Shown: piece by piece, positions 15,586 through 22,379 of the stretch
Numbering within the stretch: the first letter of the stretch is position 1
Layout of the letters: every line of letters starts with the position of its first letter
NCBI GenBank assembly: GCA_003527225.1
Contig: DPXQ01000078.1
Span: forward strand, 1-22,379
Origin: Rhizobium sp.
GTDB taxonomy: Bacteria; Pseudomonadota; Alphaproteobacteria; Rhizobiales; Rhizobiaceae
DNA length: 22,379 bases
Direction of reading: 5' to 3'
The notes under the pieces: generated by a model
Seen by the model: the letters and a program-made list of their open reading frames with translations, nothing else
What the model was told of the DNA's origin: nothing
Database searches by the model: none
Program-made: the position numbers and the translations under genes

Positions 15586-17553
15586 TCAGGCACCCGCTGG
15601 AGGCGGCGGGGTGAGACGAGCGACAATTGAAGTCAGGAGTGCGCGCAGTTCTTCGGGAGCAGCGGCTGCGAGGGCAGCCGGGTCTTGTGCACTCAACACC
15701 CGAACGTGGGTGCTAGGCTTGCCGCGCCCCAGGAACAGATACCGATACCAGCGCATCAAACCGTCCTGGTCGGCTGCGTACAGGTGAGGCAGACCGTCCT
15801 CGCCGAGAACCGCCGTGCGCGGCTCCCCCGCAGGCGAGGGCCCCTGGCGGCCGGGTTCGACGATCTGATAGGCGAGCGGCAGAGCCTTCAGCATCGAGTA
15901 GTCGAGGTCGAGGGGCGTGGAGAAGAAGACATTGAACTGGCGCAGCCAATTGATCCAGTTTGTGATATTCGCCGCGTCCTCGATCGGCAGAGCATCGAAA
16001 GCCGCCAGATTGGCGGCTGGCCCTTGGGGGTTAAGATGCTGTCCGAAGATGGCCTGTGGCGTGACGTTGTTTGCGAGCAGTTGCGTGCAGGCCGTTTTGA
16101 TACGTCCCCACCCACCCCCGGAACGGCCCCAGTCGAGATCCAGCAAGGTGGCGTAGGGGATGTCGAGATCGGTCAGCAGTCGCCAGAGGTGGTTCACATG
16201 CCGACCGCCGAGCGGAACGACCGCGACAAAGGATCGATCGATGTCGAGCCCCATCGCCTCGGCGAGACGGGGGAGAACGACCTCCTCGGACGCACCTTCT
16301 CCCAGCACGACGAAGCGCGCGAAATAGAGCTCGGGATAGGTCCGCACGGCCTCGCGAATGAATTTCGATGCCTCTTCCTCGCCGGCGGGGAGGTTGATCG
16401 GGCGGATGCGGGCCGTTCGATCGTGCGGATCAAGCCGGAAGTGCCGGACCTGCGTGGGATCCACCCGGGCAAGGATGCTTGGGGAGTGGCTGGAGACAAC
16501 GGCCTGCGCCTGCGGCGACTTCGTCAGGTCCTGTATCTGCCGGACGATGCGGGAGAGATAGAAGGGGGCGAGATTGTTCTCGGGCTCTTCGATCGCGATG
16601 AGCGTGAGCGCCGGTAACGGTACGCCGCCAGCCTGGAAACCGGCCCCAGCAGGATCGGCGACGATCCCGGCTTCAACGTCCAGTGTCGCCGCGGTCATCG
16701 CCAAATGGAAGAGCGACCTCTGGCCGTCGCTCAGGTCATCGAGGGCTCGCTCACGGCCGGCCTCGTCGGGGCGGAAAACCACCTCTACCTTCCGGATGAA
16801 ATGCTCAAAACGCAAATCGAGCGGGCGGAAGACCGGCGTCGTGTCGGTCCCGGCTGTGTAAACTTCCTGCCACCGCCGCGTCACTGCTGCGGCAATCACA
16901 TCGACGGCCGGCTCCCCAGCGAAAGCGCCGTTCAAGGCGGCGCCGGCGTTTGTGAACGTGTCGCGGACTCCCTGCGACCAGTTGATGGCGCGCCACAGCC
17001 TGCCGCGCAGAAAGGCCGTCACCTGGGAGGCACCGTCCCGCGTCGCCGGCACGTAGATCATTTGGATCCGCGCCCGGTCGGCGGCCTTCAACTCGGTGCA
17101 ATCAGCGTCAGTGAACGCCCCGAAAGTCCGGACCGCCCAGTATTTCTGTTCAATCGCACCGTCGAGCGAACCGTCATCGGTCCAGGTCGCTTCGAGACGC
17201 AAGCGGCATTTCAGCTTGCCCGCCTCCTCAGCGGCCATCTGATGGAAGAATTCCGGAATTGCCGCGCCACCGGCGCCGTCGGCGTCTAGTTCCGGAAAGG
17301 CAATGATTGCCTCTAGGACGAAGTTTCGCTGGGGTGGCGCAACAAGCTCGGTGGAAGGGACGTGAAAATCCTGGCACCGCAGTCGTCGCTGATCGCCCGT
17401 CACGCCGAAGAGGCGCTGCAGGGCCTGCATCAGGGCGGTCTTGCCCGCGCCGTTGACGCCGACAAAGGTGGTGAGGCCGGAGGTTAGATCGACGCTTGTC
17501 GCAGCTGGTCCGAAGCAACGGAAATTTGTCAGACTGAGCCGCTCAATAAACAT
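15586..17553 (-). CDS. gajA: GajA-like OLD-family ATPase/TOPRIM nuclease (Gabija)
   Basis: The product is 655 residues from ATG 17553, chosen for its GGGGAGG Shine-Dalgarno nine bases upstream; an in-frame start at 17592 would add 13 residues. ABC-type ATPase motifs (short numbering): NFRCFGP, Walker A GVNGAGKT (32-39), signature LSDGQRSL (274-281), Walker B LIAIEEPEN (318-326) and SSHSP (354-358). A C-terminal TOPRIM domain follows with FVVLGEGASEE (Glu419), PLGGRHV and LLDLDWGR (DxD, 472/474). This is the OLD nuclease architecture of GajA, a site-specific DNA nickase whose activity is normally held back by nucleotides. With the UvrD-like gene right after it, the pair fits Gabija. A TATAAG hexamer (minus strand, 17640-17635) could be a -10, but no good -35 is visible. 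Confidence 0.87.
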   Translation of the reverse strand: MFIERLSLTNFRCFGPAATSVDLTSGLTTFVGVNGAGKTALMQALQRLFGVTGDQRRLRCQDFHVPSTELVAPPQRNFVLEAIIAFPELDADGAGGAAIPEFFHQMAAEEAGKLKCRLRLEATWTDDGSLDGAIEQKYWAVRTFGAFTDADCTELKAADRARIQMIYVPATRDGASQVTAFLRGRLWRAINWSQGVRDTFTNAGAALNGAFAGEPAVDVIAAAVTRRWQEVYTAGTDTTPVFRPLDLRFEHFIRKVEVVFRPDEAGRERALDDLSDGQRSLFHLAMTAATLDVEAGIVADPAGAGFQAGGVPLPALTLIAIEEPENNLAPFYLSRIVRQIQDLTKSPQAQAVVSSHSPSILARVDPTQVRHFRLDPHDRTARIRPINLPAGEEEASKFIREAVRTYPELYFARFVVLGEGASEEVVLPRLAEAMGLDIDRSFVAVVPLGGRHVNHLWRLLTDLDIPYATLLDLDWGRSGGGWGRIKTACTQLLANNVTPQAIFGQHLNPQGPAANLAAFDALPIEDAANITNWINWLRQFNVFFSTPLDLDYSMLKALPLAYQIVEPGRQGPSPAGEPRTAVLGEDGLPHLYAADQDGLMRWYRYLFLGRGKPSTHVRVLSAQDPAALAAAAPEELRALLTSIVARLTPPPPAGA

Positions 17554-17704
17554 TTTAGCCGACCTCCCCTTATTGGTGGCCGATCGCGCCAAGTTTCCCT
17601 TGATTGGCAGTCACGGCCTTCCATGATTTCGTCACTTATACTTCATCGATCAGTGCAAGGCACGCTGAAGCTTCAAGAACCGAGAAGCCCTAAGCACGTC
17701 TTCC

Positions 17705-18358
17705 TCAAGCGTTTGTCGCGACCGCTGACGGCTTCGAAAATAGCGCGTGGCGAAGTTCGATCTGTGATCCGGTTTGGCGGGTGTGCCTTGTTCGGAAGCG
17801 CTCAATCGTTTCGATCGCGGAAAGGGGTGTAGGCCCCTCAGCGAGCGCGAGAGGGACATGGCTGCCGATGGCGTCCGCAATCCGCGAATTGGCAAAGGGC
17901 ACGTCGCCGTCGAGAACGTAACCGAGCATGCACCCCACAGGCAGCTGCTCGGCATACTGCTCGGTGAGAAAACGCATCATTCCCTGGGTGACGTACACGG
18001 TAGCCAGGGAACTGCGGCTTCCGCCGTTGATCACGTTGAGCCGCTTGCACTCATAGGCCAGGTATCGCTCCCGATCCCAGTCGAAGAGTACAGCGATGTC
18101 GATGATGCCCTTACTGTATTTCGACCCGTCAACCGCTAGGCCGAACGGCTCGAACTGATACTCGACCCAATGGCATAACCGACGCACCACAACGTCCTTG
18201 GCGAGGCGATCGACGAGGTTGATAGTGATGTCATCTTCCCCTGGCTGTTCGGGAAGAACCGCCATGCACTCTGGCCACGCCGCCGCGATCCTCTCGAGGA
18301 AGCGATCGTCGAATGAGACAAAGTTGTCGACCCATCCCTGCACATCGCCGATCAGCAT
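17705..18358 (-). CDS. Small PD-(D/E)XK nuclease-like protein coupled to the methyltransferase
   Basis: The product is 217 residues from ATG 18358 (MLIGDVQGWVDNF). This start shares its T with the methyltransferase stop (TGATG), a classic re-initiation arrangement, so it is preferred over a frame extension reaching into the methyltransferase gene. The core reads SKGIIDIAVLFDWDRERYLAYECKRLNV, giving Asp87 and E103-C-K105 of a PD-(D/E)XK fold, and it is followed by a helical C-terminal part. It is probably the endonuclease, or part of one, of the restriction-modification operon formed with the upstream gene. It might also be a repair-type or accessory nuclease. No named family is recognised. 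Confidence 0.68.
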   Translation of the reverse strand: MLIGDVQGWVDNFVSFDDRFLERIAAAWPECMAVLPEQPGEDDITINLVDRLAKDVVVRRLCHWVEYQFEPFGLAVDGSKYSKGIIDIAVLFDWDRERYLAYECKRLNVINGGSRSSLATVYVTQGMMRFLTEQYAEQLPVGCMLGYVLDGDVPFANSRIADAIGSHVPLALAEGPTPLSAIETIERFRTRHTRQTGSQIELRHALFSKPSAVATNA

Positions 18359-21300
18359 CAAGCCGCGCCCCGCTGCTGGGGCGCGGTGGCGGCTTGTTGG
18401 AGGTCGAGCGCTATTCCATCGGCGTCGGCGAGCGCCGTGGAGCGCAGCCAGAAACGCGTTTGCATGGGCTTGATGAGGTAGAGGCAATTACCGACGAAAA
18501 CGCGCAGGTCCGGCATGAGCTGGAAATTGCCGTCGAGGGGTCTGTGGATGTGGGCAGCAAGCTGCTCGAGAACGTCGCTGAGCTCGCCGGCCGGATCTTC
18601 GGCATAGTCTTCATGACCGCCTAATTGGAGGCGCAGGATCGCCAGGTCGGCGCCGCGCGCGACAAGGCGCGCATCGATCTTCTTGCCTTTGAACCAGTCC
18701 GCGAGGCTCGCCGACAACGTGTGAGCGTATTGCGCGCGTTGCGGTTCGTCAGGCGCCCCCCAGAGTTTCGGGAAGTGGCCTTCATGGGGCTGAAGCGCAG
18801 GAAGGATCGCCTCGACGGTATCGTCGATTAGCGCGATCTCATCGGGCGACAGGCAAAAATATTGGTACGCGAGCCGGTCGATCGTCCGAAGGATCTCGCT
18901 GTCATCGACCTGCATCGAGAACGGCTCGTTGGAGCGTTTGCGTGCGTCGTCCACAATCGCGATCAGCTCAAGGGCCGCTTGGGCTGCTGCGGCTTGATCC
19001 GGGACATCGTCGGGCGATGGGAACGGCAAGCGGAGCAGGTCGGCCTGCTGGACTTCGGGTCGATCCGACCCGAACGAAGCGGTGCCGTGAAAAGCGTACC
19101 ACACCGCGATGCGACTATTAAGTATCGCGGTCAGGAGCTTGGCCCGGTCGCTCTCGCCCTCAGGCACCACGATCGCCTGGAAGATATGCTGGAAAGTTAG
19201 AGGCTGATCGCAATAGGCGGCGCGAAGACGGTTCTGCGACGTCTCGACCCCACGCGGGATAAGGATTCGCGAGCCATCGAACCCGGCCTCGAACCCGCGA
19301 CGACGAACCGTCGACGATGCGGCCGGCATTAAGCCTTCAACCGTCTGGGCTAAACGTGAGTAGGCCGCAATGGGTAGGTCCGGCAGTCGGCCGACATACG
19401 CGCTTTCGAGTGGTGGCGCATCGCTATCGCTGTCTTCATTGAAGGGCTGATAGCCTTGCCCGATTACCCAGCGATCGCCCGGCTCTTCGCGGCGACGGCT
19501 TAGGCCGCCAAAATCATTGACGAAGGCCTCTAGCTTGGGAAGTCGTGCGAGGTAGCCGAAAAGTTTGGCGTCCGGTTCGCGCATCCAAAGGCGCTGCTTG
19601 AAGATGAGCGGGTTATCGAGAACCGCGCCGACTCCGAGCGAGGCCTTGTCCGCGCTGCTCAGCGTGATGACACGCTTGATGCGCAGGTTAAGGTCGGCCT
19701 TCGGCGCCCAGTAGTCGAAGCGATACGGGAAATTACCCGCATTTGCGCTGCCGTAGATGATCAGAGCTGTGGGGCGATGGGCTTTCTCAAAAAGCTGAAA
19801 GCGAAGGTCGGCGAAGTTGATGACGCGACGGACTTGGGATTTCCGGAAGAACGCATCACGCGCTTCGACCGTCTTTTGGGCATGGTTATGCAAAAATCCC
19901 ATCGCCGGCAGCAGGAACGCGATCAGTCCGCCGTCGGCGAGATGCGACAGCGCTTTCCAGCTGAATGCCCAGGCGTCCTCGCCGCCGGGCATGGGATGGC
20001 CGGCTTTTTTGCTCCACTGCACAGACGAACGGGCCGGACCACGGCGGCTGGTCCATGGCGGATTGCCAATGATGACCTCGTATCGGGCGCCGTCAGGTGA
20101 CACTTCGAAGAAGTCGCGGCAGACGAGGTTCTTGCCCCAAAGTTCGGGGAGGAGTTTCCCCCGAGTGATGAGCTTGCGGATGTCGCGTGGCGACACCTCT
20201 TCGAGCAAAGCGACGTAGAGCGAAAACACGGCGACCCGAACGGCGCCACCATTCAAATCCCAGCCATGGATTTGGCTCAGCAGGGACAGCAGCGTTTTCC
20301 AGGAAATCGTCTGCGTCTTGTGCTTGGCGCGCCAGTGTTCGCAGAGCCGCTGGAACGATCGGACGAGGAAAACGCCTGAACCGCAGGCAGGGTCGAGGAA
20401 GTTTCCTGTCGTCCTCGTCGCATCCGGCAACATTTCCCACGCTTGGGAAACGACCGTGTCGGCGAGGAACATGGGCGTGTAGTAGGCGCCATTGGCGCGG
20501 CGTTCGGCCTCACGCTCACCCAGGAACCGATCGTAGACGGCGCTGACGAGCTCGATCGGGATATAGCGGAAGTCATAGCCCCAGAACCGTTGCTGCCCGG
20601 AGCGCGCCATTTCTTCACGGCCTGACCGGAACCGCGCCAGGATCGTCAAATGCGCAGGCGTGACTTCTGGCGCCTCGCCCGTGGCCTCAAAGGAGCACGG
20701 CGCGACGAACAGATCGCCGTTGAAATCCGCGTGGAGGGTCCGGAAGAAGGACCGGAAGAGATTGACGTCGCCGGTTTCCAGCAGCGCCGAAAAACTCTCC
20801 GCGCTCTTCTCGGAGACGGCGGCAAAGTAGGTGGGGGTTACGATCTCCCGGTCCTCAAGGTAGGCGATAAACATCGCCTGTATGAGCAGGGCCTGAGCCG
20901 CATCGGGAGCGAGCGCAGCCTTCTGCAGGAGGTCATGGGACGCATTCAGATTGTCGAGGAGTACCTGATCGATGCGTTCTTTCGGGGGGAAATACTCGCC
21001 GTAGTCCTTCCAGAGACGTCCGGATTCTGCGCCGTAGATAAGGTTCTGAAACCGCAGCGCTTCGGTCGTTAGGCTGAGGCTATCGATGAGGCAGCGGCGC
21101 TCGAACGCGTCGCCTGGATCGCTCAAGGGCGTACGGGCGAGCGAAAACGCTCTGAGCGTATCGTCGGCGATAACCAGCAACAGGCTGGCCAGGCCCTGAT
21201 TCCAGAGTGCGCCGTGAAGATCGATAACAGCGGCGCGGTCATAGTGATCGGCTTCCAGAATCGCGACGGTCGGGACGCCTTGGACGCAGAAGATCGCCGA

Positions 21301-21456
21301 TACACCCATCTCGGTGAGGGCGGCTCGGATAGCCGGCGCGTGCGGCACGTCGCTGACGGCCTCGGCTGACTCGTAAAGTTCAGGCGAGCGCCGATGTGTG
21401 AGCCCTAAGCGGTCTTTCCACTCCGGCGCCAATGCGGATGCCAGGGTGGTGGTCAT
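18358..21456 (-). CDS. Eco57I-like N6-adenine DNA methyltransferase (restriction-modification)
   Basis: The product is 1,032 residues from ATG 21456, which overlaps the regulator's stop as ATGA. Residues ~1-290 are an N-terminal region of uncertain function with TVAILEADHYDRAAVIDLHG. Then come WGYDFRYIPIELVSAVYDRFL and GAYYTP (323-328), motif I LDPACGSGVFL (354-364) and motif IV IIGNPPW (462-468), which are the SAM-binding and catalytic sites of gamma-class N6-adenine methyltransferases. The region after ~600 holds a likely TaqI/Eco57I-type target-recognition domain (IFKQRLWMREPDAK..., ILNSRIAVWYAFHGTASFG). It would mark host DNA, while restriction is provided by its own N-terminus or by the coupled small nuclease. 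I see no clear nuclease motif at the N-terminus, which favours the small protein. Confidence 0.8.
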   Translation of the reverse strand: MTTTLASALAPEWKDRLGLTHRRSPELYESAEAVSDVPHAPAIRAALTEMGVSAIFCVQGVPTVAILEADHYDRAAVIDLHGALWNQGLASLLLVIADDTLRAFSLARTPLSDPGDAFERRCLIDSLSLTTEALRFQNLIYGAESGRLWKDYGEYFPPKERIDQVLLDNLNASHDLLQKAALAPDAAQALLIQAMFIAYLEDREIVTPTYFAAVSEKSAESFSALLETGDVNLFRSFFRTLHADFNGDLFVAPCSFEATGEAPEVTPAHLTILARFRSGREEMARSGQQRFWGYDFRYIPIELVSAVYDRFLGEREAERRANGAYYTPMFLADTVVSQAWEMLPDATRTTGNFLDPACGSGVFLVRSFQRLCEHWRAKHKTQTISWKTLLSLLSQIHGWDLNGGAVRVAVFSLYVALLEEVSPRDIRKLITRGKLLPELWGKNLVCRDFFEVSPDGARYEVIIGNPPWTSRRGPARSSVQWSKKAGHPMPGGEDAWAFSWKALSHLADGGLIAFLLPAMGFLHNHAQKTVEARDAFFRKSQVRRVINFADLRFQLFEKAHRPTALIIYGSANAGNFPYRFDYWAPKADLNLRIKRVITLSSADKASLGVGAVLDNPLIFKQRLWMREPDAKLFGYLARLPKLEAFVNDFGGLSRRREEPGDRWVIGQGYQPFNEDSDSDAPPLESAYVGRLPDLPIAAYSRLAQTVEGLMPAASSTVRRRGFEAGFDGSRILIPRGVETSQNRLRAAYCDQPLTFQHIFQAIVVPEGESDRAKLLTAILNSRIAVWYAFHGTASFGSDRPEVQQADLLRLPFPSPDDVPDQAAAAQAALELIAIVDDARKRSNEPFSMQVDDSEILRTIDRLAYQYFCLSPDEIALIDDTVEAILPALQPHEGHFPKLWGAPDEPQRAQYAHTLSASLADWFKGKKIDARLVARGADLAILRLQLGGHEDYAEDPAGELSDVLEQLAAHIHRPLDGNFQLMPDLRVFVGNCLYLIKPMQTRFWLRSTALADADGIALDLQQAATAPQQRGAA

Positions 21457-21929
21457 GCTCGTCTTCCACGTCGTTCGGTTTGCGGGCCGATCGCTGTGGG
21501 GGGAAACTGCAGATAGCCTTGAGCGAGATCCGCCTCGGTAGCCGTAAGAGCCGACTGCAAGCGCGACACGATGGGTCCACAAGGAACGCAAAGGGTTGAG
21601 GCGTCGGGCGACGGACGCGTAGACGTGCCAGCCTCAACGAGACGGATGCTATCGGCTTCGATTAGGGCAACGCAGGTTTCCAGCGAGAGCCAAGATTTAC
21701 CGTGACACTCCCTGAACAGTTCATCGAAACGGTCGCCAACCGTGCCAACGCGGACGCCGAAATCTCTGACCAGTTCGGCCACGATCGCCATCGCGACGAC
21801 GTCCCCAGGTGTGAAGCTTGGAGCGTGACCCTTATGCGCAGCCAAAGCCGGGATGGCATCCCGCCACGTCCGCAGGGCATCCACGGAAATGGAAAGCAGC
21901 TCGCGAATCTGGCTTTGAGTGTAACGCAT
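21453..21929 (-). CDS. Small MerR-like regulator of the restriction-modification operon
   Basis: This is a 158-residue protein with a MerR-like N-terminus: MRYTQSQIRELLSISVDALR followed by TWRDAIPAL, then FTPGDVVAMAIVAELVRDFGVRVGTVGDRFDELF, matching the winged helix and the helices after it. The C-terminal ~70 residues are not recognised. It is the first gene of the operon and overlaps the methyltransferase start by 4 bp. A perfect inverted repeat lies directly on its promoter, so it probably represses its own operon, acting like the controller proteins of restriction-modification systems. It is general in design, not close in sequence, to the other MerR-like protein at 9703-10191. Confidence 0.68.
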   Translation of the reverse strand: MRYTQSQIRELLSISVDALRTWRDAIPALAAHKGHAPSFTPGDVVAMAIVAELVRDFGVRVGTVGDRFDELFRECHGKSWLSLETCVALIEADSIRLVEAGTSTRPSPDASTLCVPCGPIVSRLQSALTATEADLAQGYLQFPPTAIGPQTERRGRRA

Positions 21930-21930
21930 T

Positions 21931-21964
21931 CAGCTAGATTAGCTGGGAATGATGCCCAGATCAA
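21931..21964 (-). promoter_or_regulatory. Leaderless promoter with operator upstream of the MerR-like/methyltransferase operon
   Basis: On the minus strand TTGATC (21964-21959), a 17-bp spacer and TAATCT (21941-21936) form a good sigma-70-type promoter. Only six bases separate the -10 box from the ATG at 21929, so transcription should begin at or next to the start codon. No Shine-Dalgarno is present, consistent with a leaderless mRNA. The perfect inverted repeat CAGCTA-N3-TAGCTG (21931-21945) covers the -10 box and is a likely operator. Confidence 0.6.
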
Positions 21965-22379
21965 TGCGGGGTTGACCCCGTGTCCGTACCCTCCTTGTTC
22001 TATCTAGCAGCGGAGGATCTAGGAGCGAAGAGAGTGGAGCCTGATGGAGTGAGCGCTATGACAAGCGCTGCTGGCTGTGCAACGTGTCCGGAAGGTGGCG
22101 TCGGGAAGACCCTGACGGTATAGCCACTGGGGGACGGCTCGAAGGGCGGCGTACACTGGCGTGGAAACGGCGGCGCTGATTGAAACTTCCGTCGGACGAC
22201 CGGTGCGGGCGTGGAAGGCGATAGATGGCGGAAGGTGCGTTTCCGAAATCGAGCCGAAAAAGCCAATGTTTTCAGTAGCGCGTTTTTTCGACGGTGTTCC
22301 TGACGGTATAGCGTCCCGAGAAAAATATTTTGATGTGTGAAATCAATGGCTTATAGTGTTGGGATATAATCGAGTGGGA
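21965..22379. other. Gene-free right end of the window
   Basis: About 415 bp with no frame that looks like a protein. It contains the right repeat module (22114-22312), followed by an AT-rich stretch. A TATAAT hexamer at 22365-22370 (plus strand) could be the -10 of a promoter for a gene beyond the edge, but no good -35 is visible, so this is tentative. Confidence 0.45.
22114..22312 (+). repeat. Degenerate repeat module, right copy
   Basis: This 199-bp counterpart of 7381-7571 carries the same block series in the same orientation: GACGGTATAGC (22114-22124), AAACGGC (22165-22171), TTTCCG (22240-22245), CGAAAAAGC (22255-22263), TTCA-N-TAGC (22271-22279), GACGGT (22290-22295), CCTGA (22299-22303) and TAGC (22309-22312). 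A second full GACGGTATAGC is at 22302-22312, because this copy has CGGTA inserted between CCTGA and TAGC. As in the left copy, AT-rich DNA follows directly. Confidence 0.55.

Noticed and set aside
17666..17675. Perfect 10-bp palindrome TGAAGCTTCA upstream of gajA
   Set aside because: It is short, isolated and not placed against a clear promoter, so it is not listed as an operator.
22000..22266. 88-residue minus-strand frame at the right end
   Set aside because: It has Pro/Ser/Arg-rich composition, no ribosome-binding site and no family resemblance, and it overlaps the repeat module.
1..22379. CRISPR arrays, tRNA or rRNA genes, insertion sequences, integrases
   Set aside because: No regularly spaced repeats, tRNA-like folds, rRNA sequence, transposase or recombinase motifs were seen anywhere in the window.

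Overview
The window reads as high-GC alphaproteobacterial DNA. A sphingomonad-type host is my best guess, from codon use and from an imuA-imuB-dnaE2 mutagenesis cassette under a GTTC-N7-GTTC LexA operator, which is the alphaproteobacterial form of the SOS box. No rRNA, tRNA, CRISPR array, integrase or transposase was found, so species and replicon (chromosome or plasmid) cannot be decided.

Layout. (1) 1-3403, minus strand: SOS mutasome imuA, imuB and the first 380 codons of dnaE2, which runs off the left edge inside its catalytic PDIDVDF motif. (2) 3650-7265, plus: an AAA+ ATPase and a subtilisin-like protease, the ietA/ietS pair known as a plasmid-stability and anti-phage module. (3) 7266-8625: a gene-poor stretch holding one copy of a degenerate repeat module, then an orphan gene of unknown function with lower GC than its neighbours. 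(4) 8781-10191, minus: a small MerR-like regulator followed 7 bp later by an Mrr-type PD-(D/E)XK nuclease with a possible modified-base-reading N-terminal domain. (5) 10302-12532, plus: a divergent two-gene operon in which both proteins carry a PD-(D/E)XK-like signature. I do not recognise it as a named system. (6) 12529-17553, minus: a Gabija-type pair, gajA (OLD-family ATPase/TOPRIM nuclease) and gajB (UvrD-like helicase), followed by a tightly linked protein with a C-terminal HEPN RNase-like motif. (7) 17705-21929, minus: a second MerR-like regulator, a large Eco57I-like adenine methyltransferase and a small PD-(D/E)XK nuclease, joined by 4-bp and 1-bp overlaps; this looks like a regulated restriction-modification operon. 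(8) 21930-22379: a promoter/operator and a second copy of the repeat module, then the right edge.

Taken together, about 18.7 kb beside the SOS mutasome is a defence island of five or six modules. The two repeat modules (7381-7571 and 22114-22312) share several short blocks in the same order at nearly equal offsets and lie as direct repeats around the 14.5-kb part of the island that contains modules 3 to 7. The best candidates for undescribed biology are the paired-nuclease operon at 10302-12532, its possible link to the divergent MerR/Mrr pair through a shared 110-bp control region rich in CCAAT/ATTGG half-sites, and the HEPN gene attached to Gabija. All functional calls come from motifs read by eye; no database search was possible.
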